This document shows positions 37,292 through 46,201 of a stretch of DNA of 64,000 nucleotides, one piece after another; the stretch's first letter is position 1, and each line of letters opens with the position of its first letter. The stretch is from Paracoccus aminovorans (GTDB lineage Bacteria > Pseudomonadota > Alphaproteobacteria > Rhodobacterales > Rhodobacteraceae), in the NCBI RefSeq assembly GCF_001546115.1, contig NZ_KQ955208.1, forward strand, positions 978,021 to 1,042,020. Reading direction: 5' to 3'. A model generated the notes under the pieces. The model was not told the DNA's origin and ran no database searches. It was given only the letters and a program-made list of their open reading frames with translations. A program made the position numbers and the translations under genes.

Positions 37292-38345
37292 GTGGCTCTG
37301 TTGCACAAATCGCGTGAGGGATTCATCTCGCGAATCCAGGGTGGTAGCTGGGATGCATGAGCAGACCCATACCCCCGACCTACAAGACCAGGAACTGGCC
37401 AGCCTACAATGAAGCACTCAAGCGCCGGGGCTCGCTGACGATCTGGTTTGACCCCGAGATGAGCTGGGATGCCGCGCCGACAGGCAGGCGTGGCCGCCAG
37501 CAGACCTACAGCGATGCCGCTATCCAGACGTGCCTCTCGATGAAAGTGCTGTTCGGCATGGCGCTCCGGCAGACGACCGGGTTCGTCGAGAGCCTGCTAC
37601 GGCTGGTCGGCCTGAACTGGACGGTGCCCGACTTCAGCACGCTATCTCGCCGCCAGAAGACCTTGGCCGTGAACATCCCCTACCGCGGCTCCAAGGGGCC
37701 GTTGCACCTGCTGGTCGACAGCACCGGGATCAAGGTCGAAGGTGAAGGCGAGTGGCACGCACGCAAGCATGGCGGCCCGAAACGGCGCGTCTGGCGCAAG
37801 CTCCACCTTGGGATCGATGAAGAAACGTTGGAGATCCGGGCCGTCGAAGTCACCGGGAGCCACATCGGTGATGCGCCCATCCTACCCCACCTTCTCGACC
37901 AAATCCCGCAGGACCAGGAAATCGGTAGCGTTACGGCTGATGGCGCCTACGACACGCGCAAATGCCACGATGCGATTGCAGATCGCGGTGCCCATGCCGT
38001 CATCCCGCCCCGCAAGAACGCGAAGCCCTGGAAGACGATCACCGCCGGAGCCGTGGCCCGAAATGAGGCCCTGCGCGCGGCGAAATACCTGGGCCGCGCG
38101 CTCTGGCGACGATGGTGTGGATACCACCGCCGAAGCCGCGTCGAGACAAAGATGCATTGTATCAAGTTGCTGGGCCAGCGGCTCATGGCACGGGACTTCG
38201 ACCGACAGGTCGCCGAACTCCAGGTCCGCATCGCCGTCCTGAACGGCTACACCGCGCTCGGAATACCCGTCACGGAAGCTGTGGGATAAGTCCGTCCGGG
38301 GAAAGGGGAACCTCGGCCTTAAGCCGATTTGTGCAACAGAGCCAC
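37292..38345 (+). mobile_element. IS5-family insertion sequence, intact
   Basis: A 1054-bp element bounded by perfect inverted repeats of 21 bp, beginning GTGGCTCTGTTGCACAAATC at 37292 and ending with its complement at 38345. It encodes one transposase in full. No target-site duplication is evident at the flanks, which may have changed. A decayed relative lies at 59933-60775. Confidence 0.92.
37357..38289 (+). CDS. IS5-family transposase
   Basis: A 310-residue DDE transposase. Catalytic residues are visible in HLLVDSTGIKVEGEGEW (D), SVTADGAYDTRKCH (D) and RRSRVETKMHCIKLLGQRLM (E). The N-terminal YKTRNWPAYNEALKRRGSLT and GRRGRQQTYSDAAIQTCL are common in the IS5 group of Alphaproteobacteria. 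The length and frame are intact, so the element may still be active. Confidence 0.95.
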   Translation: MSRPIPPTYKTRNWPAYNEALKRRGSLTIWFDPEMSWDAAPTGRRGRQQTYSDAAIQTCLSMKVLFGMALRQTTGFVESLLRLVGLNWTVPDFSTLSRRQKTLAVNIPYRGSKGPLHLLVDSTGIKVEGEGEWHARKHGGPKRRVWRKLHLGIDEETLEIRAVEVTGSHIGDAPILPHLLDQIPQDQEIGSVTADGAYDTRKCHDAIADRGAHAVIPPRKNAKPWKTITAGAVARNEALRAAKYLGRALWRRWCGYHRRSRVETKMHCIKLLGQRLMARDFDRQVAELQVRIAVLNGYTALGIPVTEAVG

Positions 38346-38347
38346 GC

Positions 38348-38956
38348 TCAGACATAACGCAATCCTTCGCTGAAGCCTGCGGCGCGCACTTCGCTGCGGG
38401 AAACCAGCTCCAGGTCCAGCGCCATGCGGACCTGTCCAACGCTCAGAATCCGGCACAGGGGGTGACGGGATTTGATCCAGTCGGCAGTTTTTGCCGCATG
38501 CGCCGGGGTCGGTTTCTGAGGCGGTTCCGGCTCGTCCCCGATGTAATCGCGCCAGCGGCCCACCCTGAACCAGTTATCCGAGAAGCAGACCTTTGAGCGC
38601 GTATAGCCTGCGGTCTCCAGCGCATAGCACTTGCCCGACCTCCTGCATGGCAGCCTCGACGTGGTGCAGGCAGGCCGCTTCATTGCGGCATCGGTCGGCG
38701 GGATAGGCCTTCAATATCTCCAGAGATTCCGCCGCCGCCTCGCGTGCACGCGCGCGCGAAGGTGGTTTATGGATGGTTTCAGGATGGTTTGGGGTCCGCT
38801 GTGGACGGGGTACCGGGTCCGCAGCGGACCCCGTTCCGGGTTCACGGCAGACCCCGTCCTCTGTGTACCCCGTCTCATCATCGGGTTCGGCAATGCCCTC
38901 CAGGGTGCGGACGGCGGCAAGAGGTCAAGCCGCAAAACTGCGGGACACCTGCGTCA
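38348..38956 (-). pseudogene. Decayed phage/plasmid replication-like (HTH) gene
   Basis: A broken gene between the IS element and tRNA-Tyr. A candidate start at 38956 (MTQVSRSFAA) is followed by an in-frame stop; the frame continues as AAVRTLEGIAEPDDETGYTE with a Pro/Thr-rich middle (VPRPQRTPNHPETIHKPPSR). It shifts near 38640 and continues to YTRSKVCFSDNWFRVGRWRD and the end at 38348. The composition and repeats (GGACCCCG motifs) recall C-terminal parts of helix-turn-helix replication proteins of mobile elements in this group. The final stop lies 2 bases from the IS end, so the IS may have cut the gene. Confidence 0.55.
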
Positions 38957-39036
38957 TAACCTATTGATTTGCATGTTACCGCATTGCACGAATGCGGGAC
39001 ACCACTTCGTTGATTTCGTTCAGTTTTCAGAAGAAG

Positions 39037-39120
39037 TGGTGGGCGACCCTGGAATCGAACCAGGCATGGGTCTCCCCGGCGGAGTTACAGTCCGCTGCCG
39101 CACCTTGCAGCACGTCGCCC
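39037..39120 (-). tRNA. tRNA-Tyr (GTA)
   Basis: An 84-nt class II tRNA with a long variable arm. On the minus strand it starts GGGCGAC at 39120 and pairs with GTCGCCC, ending with discriminator A and CCA at 39039-39037. The anticodon loop CTGTAAC gives anticodon GTA (plus-strand TAC at 39086-39088). Confidence 0.95.
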
Positions 39121-39276
39121 GCCGAACGCTTCCGGCGTGTGGAGCGGTGATTAGCCGCCCGCGCCACGGGCGTCAAGCGGTCAGCGCCGGAAAAATCCGC
39201 GCCGCCCACACCCCGCCGCGAAACTTGCAATCCCCGGCGATTTCTGCGCTACCAGAAGCCCAAGGATAGGTGCGCC

Positions 39277-40074
39277 ATGGCCGAGAAACCGCAGAAAACC
39301 AAGAAACCCACCTGGGTCATCGACAAGGAACGCGCGCGCCGCGCCGCGGCGGCGGAAACCGTCTGGCTGTTCGGCCTGCATGCGGTGCGCGATGCGCTGG
39401 CCAATCCGGCGCGGGAAAGGCTGCGGCTGGTGGTGACCCAGAACGCGCTGGACCGGCTGGGCGCCCTGCCCCCCGGCATCGAACCCGAGATCACCGACGC
39501 CCGCACCTTCGACCGCCATGTGCCGCTGCCGCCCGAAAGCGTGCACCAGGGCGCGGCGCTGGAGGTGAAGCCGCTGAAATGGGGAGGCCTGGCCGACCTG
39601 GCGCTGTCGGGGCCTGGCAAGCCGCTGCTGGTGGCGCTGGACCGCGTCACCGACCCGCATAACGTCGGCGCCATTCTGCGCTCGGCCGAGGTCTTCGGCG
39701 CCCGCGCCGTCATCGCCCCCGCCCGCCACAGCGCCCCCGAGACCGGGGCGCTGGCCAAGACCGCCTCGGGCGCACTGGAGCGCCAGCCCTATCTGCGCGT
39801 CACCAACCTGGCCGATGCGCTGATCGAATTGCAGGGCATGGGCTATGTGGTGATCGGCCTCGACGGCACCGGCGAGGAGGTCCTGCCCGACGCCCTGGCG
39901 CAGGTCTCGGGCCGGCCGCTGTGTCTGGTCCTGGGCGCCGAGGGCCCCGGTTTGCGCGACCGTACGCGCGAGACCTGCGACCGCATCGCCCGCATCCCCT
40001 TCGCGGCGGATTTCGGCTCGCTCAATGTCTCGAACGCGGCGGCGGTGGCGCTTTACGCGGTCTCACGCGGCTGA
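39277..40074 (+). CDS. rlmB: SpoU-family rRNA 2'-O-methyltransferase (RlmB-like)
   Basis: A 265-residue SPOUT enzyme. An N-terminal substrate-binding domain (TVWLFGLHAVRDALANP) precedes the knot domain with LVALDRVTDPHNVGAILRSA (motif 1), LVLGAEGPGLR (motif 2) and FGSLNVSNAAAVALYAV (motif 3). It most likely methylates G2251 of 23S rRNA; another TrmH-family target is possible. It is divergent from tRNA-Tyr. Confidence 0.9.
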   Translation: MAEKPQKTKKPTWVIDKERARRAAAAETVWLFGLHAVRDALANPARERLRLVVTQNALDRLGALPPGIEPEITDARTFDRHVPLPPESVHQGAALEVKPLKWGGLADLALSGPGKPLLVALDRVTDPHNVGAILRSAEVFGARAVIAPARHSAPETGALAKTASGALERQPYLRVTNLADALIELQGMGYVVIGLDGTGEEVLPDALAQVSGRPLCLVLGAEGPGLRDRTRETCDRIARIPFAADFGSLNVSNAAAVALYAVSRG

Positions 40075-40182
40075 GCACGGCGCGGGGCATCGGGATCACA
40101 TTGGCGCTAGAAAATCGCCGCCTCGGTTGAGAATCGCCGGGCGATTTGCCAGATCCTAGGCATCTTCCCATCGCCCGTGCCC

Positions 40183-40599
40183 ATGATGATTCGCGCCCTG
40201 CTGACCAGCCTCCTGCTTCTTCCGCCCATTTCGCCGGCATTGGCGCAGAATTGGGCATTGGACGGCATGGACCCGGTGTCCTATGGCACCGACAATGCGG
40301 CGGTGCCGGGGCGCAGCGACCTGGTGACGCTGTGGCGCGGCAAGGCCTGGCATTTCGCCAGCGAGCAGAACCGCAATCTTTTCGAGGCGAATCCGGGTGC
40401 CTATGCGCCGGGGCTGGGCGGGCTATGCGTCGTCGCCCTGTCCGAGGGCCGTTCCGAGCCCGGCAATCCGCGCTATTTCGTGGTGATCGGCCAGCGCACC
40501 TATTTCCTGCGCTCGGAACGCGCGCGCGAGCGGCTTCTGGCCGATCCGCAGCGGGTGCTGATGCGCGCCAAGGCCTTCTGGGCCCGAATGAATCCCTGA
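40183..40599 (+). CDS. Secreted YHS-domain protein
   Basis: A 138-residue exported protein. The signal peptide (MMIRALLTSLLLLPPISPALA) is followed by a YHS-type domain: LDGMDPVSYGTDN, then LWRGKAWHFASEQNRNLFEANPGAYAP and GLGGLCVVALSEG. This family is thought to bind metal, often copper. The start is uncertain among closely spaced GTG/ATG codons. It is a single gene. Confidence 0.72.
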   Translation: MMIRALLTSLLLLPPISPALAQNWALDGMDPVSYGTDNAAVPGRSDLVTLWRGKAWHFASEQNRNLFEANPGAYAPGLGGLCVVALSEGRSEPGNPRYFVVIGQRTYFLRSERARERLLADPQRVLMRAKAFWARMNP

Positions 40600-40784
40600 G
40601 ATCCTCACTTTTTCGTGAACATGGTGGAACTTTTTGGCCACGGTTCCCATTTATTTAGGGAACTTGACCACGGAACGGTCTTGTTCAGATCACTGTCCCT
40701 CGTTCCGCGACTTGCGCCCGGCCAGAACACTGGACCGGGCGCTTTTTACGTGCCACTCTAAGTTGAGATCTGGGGGAGGATCAG
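40600..40784 (+). ncRNA. Candidate small RNA or leader with intrinsic terminator
   Basis: A 185-base gap ends in a strong hairpin with U tract (40714-40747). Upstream are repeated GGAAC and CACGG motifs and AT-rich tracts unlike the surrounding coding DNA. No peptide is apparent. It could encode a small RNA or an attenuator ahead of the CoA-binding protein gene; expression is inferred only. Confidence 0.3.
40714..40747 (+). terminator. Intrinsic terminator
   Basis: GCGCCCGG (40714-40721) pairs with CCGGGCGC (40735-40742), with a possible inner CAG/CTG pairing, followed by TTTTT. It lies 38 bases before the start of the CoA-binding protein gene, so it closes whatever transcript crosses 40600-40713. 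Confidence 0.75.
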
Positions 40785-41237
40785 ATGAACCTGGCTATTC
40801 TTCGCGACATCGGCTCATCGCCGGCCGATGACGACATCGCGCGTATTGCCCGCTCGACCCGCTGCATCGCCATCATCGGCCTGTCTCCGAATGAGGCAAG
40901 ACCGTCTTGGGGCGTAGCGCGCTATTTGAAATCGCAGGGTTTTCGCGTGATTCCGGTCAATCCCGGCCATGCCGGCAGCATGATGCTGGACGAACATGTC
41001 TATCCCGACCTGGCCTCGATTCCGCCCGAGGCGGGCGTGGACATGGTCGACATCTTCCGCCGGGCCGAGGCGGTGCCGGGGGTCGTGGAGCAGGCCATGG
41101 CGCATCTGCCGCGCCTGCGCACGGTCTGGATGCAGCTGGGAATCAGTCATCCGCAGGCGGCGAATCGGGCCCGCGCCCGCGGGCTGACGGTGATCGAGGA
41201 CCGCTGCCCCAAGATCGAGTTCCCGCGCTTCCTGTGA
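40785..41237 (+). CDS. CoA-binding domain protein (YccU-like)
   Basis: A 150-residue Rossmann-fold protein. RCIAIIGLSPNEARPSWGVARYLKSQGFRVIPVNPGHAG is the nucleotide-binding core, and VWMQLGISHPQAANRARARGLTVIEDRCPKIEF is the conserved end with a Cys. The family binds CoA; its physiological role is not known. GGGGGAGG precedes the ATG. Confidence 0.88.
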   Translation: MNLAILRDIGSSPADDDIARIARSTRCIAIIGLSPNEARPSWGVARYLKSQGFRVIPVNPGHAGSMMLDEHVYPDLASIPPEAGVDMVDIFRRAEAVPGVVEQAMAHLPRLRTVWMQLGISHPQAANRARARGLTVIEDRCPKIEFPRFL

Positions 41238-41244
41238 GCCCATG

Positions 41245-41274
41245 AAAAAGGCCCCGGACCTTGCGGCCGGGGCC
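41245..41274 (-). terminator. Terminator of prs, bidirectional
   Basis: GGCCCCGG (41250-41257) pairs with CCGGGGCC (41267-41274). On the minus strand it is followed by TTTTT (41249-41245), ending the prs transcript; on the plus strand it lies just after the CoA-binding protein gene. Confidence 0.8.
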
Positions 41275-41296
41275 CGTAATCGCACCGACGGCCTGC

Positions 41297-42316
41297 TCAG
41301 GCGCCGGTATAGAGGCCTTCGTAGATCGGCCCCAGGGTCTCGATCTCGAAGAGCGAGCTGACCGAGGTGCCGTTCCAGATGTTCAGGATCGCCTGGGCGA
41401 ACATCGGCGCCGTCGGCACGATGCGGATGTTCGAGGCGGATTTCACCTTGTCGGTCGGCTCGATCGAATCGGTGATGACCAGCGATTTCATCACCGATTT
41501 CTGCACCCGCTCGACCGCCGGGCCGCTCAAGACGCCATGGGTGATATAGGCGTGGACCTCGACGGCGCCGTGCTGCATCAGCACCTCGGCCGCCTTGCAG
41601 AGCGTGCCGGCGGTGTCGCAGATGTCGTCGACGATGATGCAGGTCTTGCCGGTCACCTCGCCGATCACGGTCATCTCGGCCACTTCGCCGGCTTTCTCGC
41701 GGCGCTTGTCCACGATGGCCAGCGGCGCGCCGATGCGCTGCGCCAGTTCGCGCGCCCGCGCCACGCCGCCCACGTCGGGCGAGATCACCATCAGGTCCGA
41801 CAGCCGGTCGCGGAAGTGATGCTTCACGTCCAGCGCAAAGACCGGCGCGGCATAGAGGTTGTCCACCGGAATGTCGAAGAAGCCCTGGATCTGCGCCGCA
41901 TGCAGGTCCAGCGTCAGCACGCGGTCCACGCCGGCCTCGGTCAGCAGGTTCGCGACCAGCTTGGCGCTGATCGGCGTGCGCGCCTTGGCGCGGCGGTCCT
42001 GGCGGGCATAGCCGAAATAGGGGATGACGGCGGTGATCCTGTCGGCCGACGAACGCTTCAGCGCGTCGGTCATGATCAGCAGTTCCATCAGGTTGTCGTT
42101 CGCCGGGTTCGAGGTCGGCTGGATGATGAACATGTCCTCGCCGCGGACGTTCTCATAGACCTCGACGAAGATCTCCTGGTCGTTGAACCGCTCGACGCGG
42201 GCTTCGATGGGGGCGACATTCATCCCGCGATGCATCGACATGCGCCGCGCGATGGCATTGGCCAGCGGTCGGTTCGCATTCCCCGCGATCAGCTTCGGTT
42301 CGGTCATGGCCGGCAT
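41297..42316 (-). CDS. prs: Ribose-phosphate pyrophosphokinase
   Basis: A 339-residue enzyme that makes PRPP from ribose 5-phosphate and ATP for purine, pyrimidine and histidine synthesis. The ATP loop [18 protein letters not shown], the regulatory flexible loop [22 protein letters not shown], the divalent-metal [15 protein letters not shown], and the PRPP loop [14 protein letters not shown] are all present. It is about 20 residues longer than E. coli Prs. The ATG at 42316 has GGAG upstream; MTEPK three codons later is possible. Confidence 0.95.
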   Translation of the reverse strand: MPAMTEPKLIAGNANRPLANAIARRMSMHRGMNVAPIEARVERFNDQEIFVEVYENVRGEDMFIIQPTSNPANDNLMELLIMTDALKRSSADRITAVIPYFGYARQDRRAKARTPISAKLVANLLTEAGVDRVLTLDLHAAQIQGFFDIPVDNLYAAPVFALDVKHHFRDRLSDLMVISPDVGGVARARELAQRIGAPLAIVDKRREKAGEVAEMTVIGEVTGKTCIIVDDICDTAGTLCKAAEVLMQHGAVEVHAYITHGVLSGPAVERVQKSVMKSLVITDSIEPTDKVKSASNIRIVPTAPMFAQAILNIWNGTSVSSLFEIETLGPIYEGLYTGA

Positions 42317-42400
42317 GGCTGGCTCCGTAAGGGTGGATTCGTGTGATTGCACCCCGCTTAGCACCGGGCTAGCTTGCCCGCAAACCCCGGAGGCCCCGCC

Positions 42401-43000
42401 ATGGCGCATATCGACTATTACCTGAGCACGCAGAGCCCTTGGTGCTATCTGGCCGGCGACCGGCTGGAGCAGCTCGCGGCCCGGCATGGCGCCTCGGTCA
42501 CCTACAAGCCGCTGGATGCCTGGCAGCTTTTCGACCGCACCGGCGGCGTGCGCCCGGCCGACCGCCATCCGAACCGGCTGCAGTACCGCGACCAGGAACT
42601 GGCCCGCTGGGCCGAATGGCTGGACCTGCCGCTGACGCCCAAGCCGGCCTTCTTCCCGGTCAATACCGCGCCCTCCTCCTATGCGATCATCGCGGCGCAG
42701 GAGGCCGGCGGCGGCGACCTGGGCGGGCTGGTGCAGCGTTTCCTGCGCGCGGTCTGGGCGGATGGGGAGAACATCGCCGAGGACGCGGTGATCCGCGCCA
42801 AGCTCTCGGCCTCGGGCTTCGACCCGGACCTGGCCGACAAGGGGCTGTTCCTGGGCGCCGAGACCTATGGCCGCAACCTGGAACAGGCGGCCGAGGCCGG
42901 CGCCTTCGGTGTGCCCTTCTATGTCGTGCGCGAGAGCGGCCAGCGGTTCTGGGGCCAGGACCGGCTGGACTTCCTGGACCGGCACCTGGCCAGCCTGTGA
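42401..43000 (+). CDS. DsbA-fold 2-hydroxychromene-2-carboxylate isomerase-like protein
   Basis: A 199-residue thioredoxin-fold protein of the kappa-GST/HCCA isomerase group. [22 protein letters not shown] holds the Ser position used for glutathione, and [32 protein letters not shown] is the family C terminus. The natural substrate is unknown; no naphthalene genes are near. It is divergent from prs and overlaps the next gene. Confidence 0.87.
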   Translation: MAHIDYYLSTQSPWCYLAGDRLEQLAARHGASVTYKPLDAWQLFDRTGGVRPADRHPNRLQYRDQELARWAEWLDLPLTPKPAFFPVNTAPSSYAIIAAQEAGGGDLGGLVQRFLRAVWADGENIAEDAVIRAKLSASGFDPDLADKGLFLGAETYGRNLEQAAEAGAFGVPFYVVRESGQRFWGQDRLDFLDRHLASL

Positions 43001-43779
43001 GCCCTTCCGTGAGCGGGCTGCATCTGCGGGAATGGCCGGGCCAAGCCGAGCGGCCGGCGCTGGCGCTGCATTGCATGATGGGCAACGCCTCCTATTGGCG
43101 GCCGATCGCGCATGCGCTGCGCGACCGCATCCAGGTCACCGCGCCCGACCTGCCCGGCCACGGCCTCAGCCCCGGTTGGGACGGCGGGCCGCCGGATTAC
43201 CACACCGCCGTCACCCGGGCGGTGGCCGGGCTGGTGACGCGGCCGCTGGACCTGATCGGCCACAGCATGGGCGCGACCGTGGCCCTGCGCATCGCCGTCG
43301 CCGCGCCCGAGGCGGTGCGCAGCCTGACGCTGGTTGAGCCGGTGCTGTTCGCGGCCGCCCCCGACGCGGCGCATGACGCGCTGCTGGACCGCATCGACGC
43401 GCAGCTGGCCCAGGGCGACGAGATCGAGGCGACGCGCGCCTTCCTCTCGGTCTGGGGCGGTATCGACTGGCAGGCCCAGACCCCGACCGCCAAGGCGCGG
43501 CTGGTCCGGCAGATCCGGCTGGTGCAGGCCAGCAACGAAGCCCTGCGCAGCGACAGCGCCAATATCCTGCGCGAAGGCGGGCTCGAGGCCATCGACGCCC
43601 CGGTGCTGATCGTCATGGGCGCGGATTCGCCCCCGGTGATCCCGGCCATCGCCGATGCGCTGGCGGCGCGGCTGCCGGACGTGGGCCGCGCCCGGGTGCC
43701 GGGCGCCGGGCACATGCTGCCGATCACCCATCCGCAGCAACTGGCCGAGCTGATCGGGCTGAACCTCGACCGCGCCTGA
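42997..43779 (+). CDS. Alpha/beta hydrolase
   Basis: A 260-residue hydrolase. The oxyanion region [16 protein letters not shown], the nucleophile elbow [11 protein letters not shown], the acid in [13 protein letters not shown], and the catalytic His in [16 protein letters not shown] are seen. A GTG overlapping the previous stop (GTGA) is taken as the start; a second GTG four codons later is possible. The substrate is unknown. Coupling suggests a shared role with the isomerase-like gene. Confidence 0.87.
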   Translation: MSPSVSGLHLREWPGQAERPALALHCMMGNASYWRPIAHALRDRIQVTAPDLPGHGLSPGWDGGPPDYHTAVTRAVAGLVTRPLDLIGHSMGATVALRIAVAAPEAVRSLTLVEPVLFAAAPDAAHDALLDRIDAQLAQGDEIEATRAFLSVWGGIDWQAQTPTAKARLVRQIRLVQASNEALRSDSANILREGGLEAIDAPVLIVMGADSPPVIPAIADALAARLPDVGRARVPGAGHMLPITHPQQLAELIGLNLDRA

Positions 43780-43929
43780 GCCGGCCGGGTCGGGATTGCG
43801 ACGCGGCGCGAACGGCCTGGGACGATGGCGGATGTCTCTTCGGTTCGCACCTCGCCCGGGCTTGGCGGGCGCTGGCGGAGCTCTGCTGCCTGTTCGCCAT
43901 TCCGCACAGCACGCGCTTCCCGCATCCTC

Positions 43930-43950
43930 GCGGGAGAGCGGGAGAGCGGG
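43930..43950. repeat. Left remnant of octanucleotide repeat
   Basis: GCGGGAGA repeated 2.6 times, ending exactly at the proposed left end of the prophage. The unit differs by one base from the right-hand array (GCGGCAGA at 49806 onward) and is in the same phase. Confidence 0.8.
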
Positions 43951-44399
43951 TGTTACGGGACATCAGTTTTGAATAATGCGGGAATATCCGGTTGAGGGCG
44001 GGGACAGGCGAAAAAGACCACAAACACGAGGGGTTGCGTGGGTTCGTCGGTCTTGGCCCGGAAGGGCGCCGGGGACAACAGGATTGAAGGGTCGTGCGAA
44101 AAGTTGTCGCGACGCGCTGGCCTGGCCGATTTGAAGGGCGGCTTCGAAAGACGCTTTCGAGGCTTTCGAGAAGCTCTCCAAACCCTGCAAATGCTGGGCC
44201 TCCGCCACGGGGGTCCTTTTCAAATCGGGCTGCCGCAGGGCCGATCCGAGGGCCGCGAACAATGAAGTGACTTCATTGTTTGGCGAAAGGCCCATCGAAG
44301 GGGCGCAAACCCAGCAAAACAAGGGCGATCCGCGATGTCAGCGCCGCGCCGAGGCGCCCCCGAACAATGAAGTGAATTTCGGTGCTGCCATGCGGATCT
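43951..44399 (+). promoter_or_regulatory. Prophage left end and early control region
   Basis: A 450-base stretch with no supported gene. It holds transposase-binding-like motifs CGGGACATCAG (43956) and CGGGGACAACAG (44070). It also has a hairpin AACAATGAAG-TGA-CTTCATTGTT (44258-44280) and a 15-base direct repeat CGAACAATGAAGTGA at 44256-44270 and 44361-44375. The first 265 bases are shared with 26656-26940. Confidence 0.6.
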
Positions 44400-45092
44400 T
44401 CAGCGCCATGTGCTGTGCCCCTCTACAGGGTCGACCATGGCCATGCTCTGCCAGATCACCTCGCCGAGGATGCGCTTGCGGTCGGACAGCAGGGTCAGAG
44501 AATAGGCCGGATTGTCTGCCCGCACCACGATCTTGCCATCGACCGGTTCCAGGCGTCGCAGGTTCAGGCCACCGTCCTCTCTGCGCAATGCGAAGACGCC
44601 ATCCGGTCGCGGATCCCGGCGCTGCTGGTCGATCAGGACGATAGCCCCGGCGCGGATGGTCGGCTCCATCTCATTGCCGTAGGTGCGGAACAGGTAGCAC
44701 TCGCCCGGCGACGTCGTGTAGCGGCGCAGCCAGGAACTGTGAAAGGCGAACTCGCCGATCTCCTCGAGGGCATCGTGCCGGCCTTTCGGCCACGCCCGCA
44801 CCTGGACGAAGTCCGCCATCGGGACGCCGAGCATGCTGCGATCGACGGGCGGGGCCGATCGTTCGCCCGTGAGGATGTAAGCTACGTCGGCGCCGAATCC
44901 TGCAATAGCTGACAAATAGTCGGCCGTGGGCGCGCTGCCCTTTTCATAGAGTATTTGCGAACCCTTCGACACGCCGCCGACCTCTGCCAGCTGCGGTTGG
45001 GTCAACCCCAAACGGTTGCGTTCCTCTAACAAACGCGCGCCACGTTCAGAATTTTGCACCTTGCTGGTGACCGGTTCAAGATCTTGCACCAT
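44400..45092 (-). CDS. Prophage C1-like repressor, S24 family, catalytic residues altered
   Basis: A 230-residue repressor. A helix-turn-helix (LGLTQPQLAEVGGVSKGSQI, about 25-45) is followed by a LexA/CI-like C-terminal domain. The usual nucleophile motif N-S-M-E-P-T reads NEMEPT, and the Lys position (normally V-K-R-L) reads LRRLEP, so self-cleavage is predicted lost. The rest of the fold (GAIVLIDQQ, DGVFALRREDG) is well kept. It faces the early operon as in Mu-like phages. The start may also be nine codons upstream. Confidence 0.8.
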   Translation of the reverse strand: MVQDLEPVTSKVQNSERGARLLEERNRLGLTQPQLAEVGGVSKGSQILYEKGSAPTADYLSAIAGFGADVAYILTGERSAPPVDRSMLGVPMADFVQVRAWPKGRHDALEEIGEFAFHSSWLRRYTTSPGECYLFRTYGNEMEPTIRAGAIVLIDQQRRDPRPDGVFALRREDGGLNLRRLEPVDGKIVVRADNPAYSLTLLSDRKRILGEVIWQSMAMVDPVEGHSTWR

Positions 45093-45136
45093 GATTGATC
45101 TAAGAGAAAAAGGCAGCATCTTTCATTGGAGGCAAC

Positions 45137-45412
45137 ATGTCAGAAAAGACAGCCCCTTTCCAGCCGGGGGCCATGCTTCACGACGCCATCTTTGGTGCGT
45201 TCCGCGCCTCGGGTGGCAGTTGCGAGCGCTGGTGCACGGAAAACAAAGTCACCCCCACGAATGCGCGCAACGCGACGTACGGGATCATGAAGGGCGCGCG
45301 CGGCAAGGAATTGCTGGCCCGCCTGATCGAGGCCGCGGGGCCCGAAGTGGCGCGGGCGGGCTATGGCGCCCGGCTGCGCGACCACGCTGCCACCTTCCGG
45401 GGGGCCGCGTGA
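45137..45412 (+). CDS. Small prophage early regulator-like protein
   Basis: A 91-residue protein at the position of ner in Mu-like phages, divergent from the repressor. The core FRASGGSCERWCTENKVTPT followed by NARNATYGIMKGARGKELLA is helical and looks like a DNA-binding helix-turn-helix. TTGGAGG precedes the ATG. I recognise it as a type common in Rhodobacteraceae phages but cannot give a firm function. It abuts the next gene. Confidence 0.65.
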   Translation: MSEKTAPFQPGAMLHDAIFGAFRASGGSCERWCTENKVTPTNARNATYGIMKGARGKELLARLIEAAGPEVARAGYGARLRDHAATFRGAA

Positions 45413-45903
45413 TGTCGATCTTCCCTAATGTCGAGCTGTATCTCTGCAATGTCAGCCCCTTCGTTAAGCGCGAGTTCGGTTCGACCAACGTCTTGCGGCA
45501 TAGGCCCCGACCGGAGGAGGCTCGCGACTTTCGGATTGGCATGGTCGAAGCCTGTACCGCGACCGACGAGGAGATCGAGGAGCGTGCATCGGCCGGCGAA
45601 TTCGGCTTCGACGTGATTGACGAGCACATGAGCCGGATCTGGTTTTGTGACCGCGAGAGCTTTCGGGCGGCATGGCGTGTCGCGCGACTGATCTGCAATC
45701 GCAACGTCAAGCTCAAGGGGATCGATGCTGATGAGGCATACGCCGTCAAGGAGATTGACGGTCAGGCAATCTTCGGCCTCTGCATATCGGCCTCCGAACA
45801 CCATGTTGGGAAAGCCGCGATGCCGCGCCCCGCCCATGATGCCGCCGAGCTGGCGCGGCCCTGCTGGCGGAACTGCCGCCGGCCGAGCGCGCCGAGCTGC
45901 TGA
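45412..45903 (+). CDS. Prophage protein of unknown function
   Basis: A 163-residue soluble protein: FPNVELYLCNVSPFVKREFG, then FGFDVIDEHMSRIWFCDRES and a Lys-rich end. No domain is recognised. The last 28 codons read MPRPAHDAAELAR and then diverge because of an apparent one-base loss near 45857; coding resumes in another frame (45858-46013). The intact ancestor was thus either longer or two genes that have fused. Confidence 0.6.
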   Translation: MSIFPNVELYLCNVSPFVKREFGSTNVLRHRPRPEEARDFRIGMVEACTATDEEIEERASAGEFGFDVIDEHMSRIWFCDRESFRAAWRVARLICNRNVKLKGIDADEAYAVKEIDGQAIFGLCISASEHHVGKAAMPRPAHDAAELARPCWRNCRRPSAPSC

Positions 45904-46013
45904 CCGAGCAACTGGTCAAGATCGGCGACCTGCGCGCCCTGACCACCGCCCGCAACATTCTGACCGGCGAAATCGACGATCTGATCGTCGCCCAATACGG
46001 AGCCCCGGAATGA
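45820..46013 (+). pseudogene. Frameshifted small prophage gene
   Basis: An ATG at 45820 begins MPRPAHDAAELAR; one base appears missing at about 45857, after which the frame AELPPAERAELLTEQLVKIG, then DLRALTTARNILTGEIDDLI runs to a stop at 46011-46013. Together these make a plausible 64-residue helical protein. Function is unknown. Confidence 0.55.
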
Positions 46014-46201
46014 TGCCCCCTCTTTTCTTCCTGGCTGCTGGATCGCTCGCAGCGGCCTGCGCCTGGGCGCTGTTCAACGTGATCTGCATCTGCACCGACC
46101 CGCGCGAGCACGTTCGGCTTGCGTCGGGCTGGTGGGTCGGCCCGTTCGCCATCGCCGGCGTCTCGCTTATCGCCATGGTGATTGCCGGGGTGCTGTCGTG
46201 A
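46010..46201 (+). CDS. Small prophage membrane protein
   Basis: A 63-residue protein with two hydrophobic helices (about 3-27 and 43-62) separated by CTDPREHVRLASGWW. The ATG overlaps the preceding stop (ATGA). It may belong to early phage functions or a holin-like group, but there is no diagnostic motif. Confidence 0.55.
   Translation: MMPPLFFLAAGSLAAACAWALFNVICICTDPREHVRLASGWWVGPFAIAGVSLIAMVIAGVLS

Noticed and set aside
38791..38832. GGGGTCCGC...GCGGACCCC inverted repeat as a terminator or att site
   Set aside because: It lies inside the Pro-rich repeat of the broken mobile gene and is explained by repeated GGACCCCG codons.
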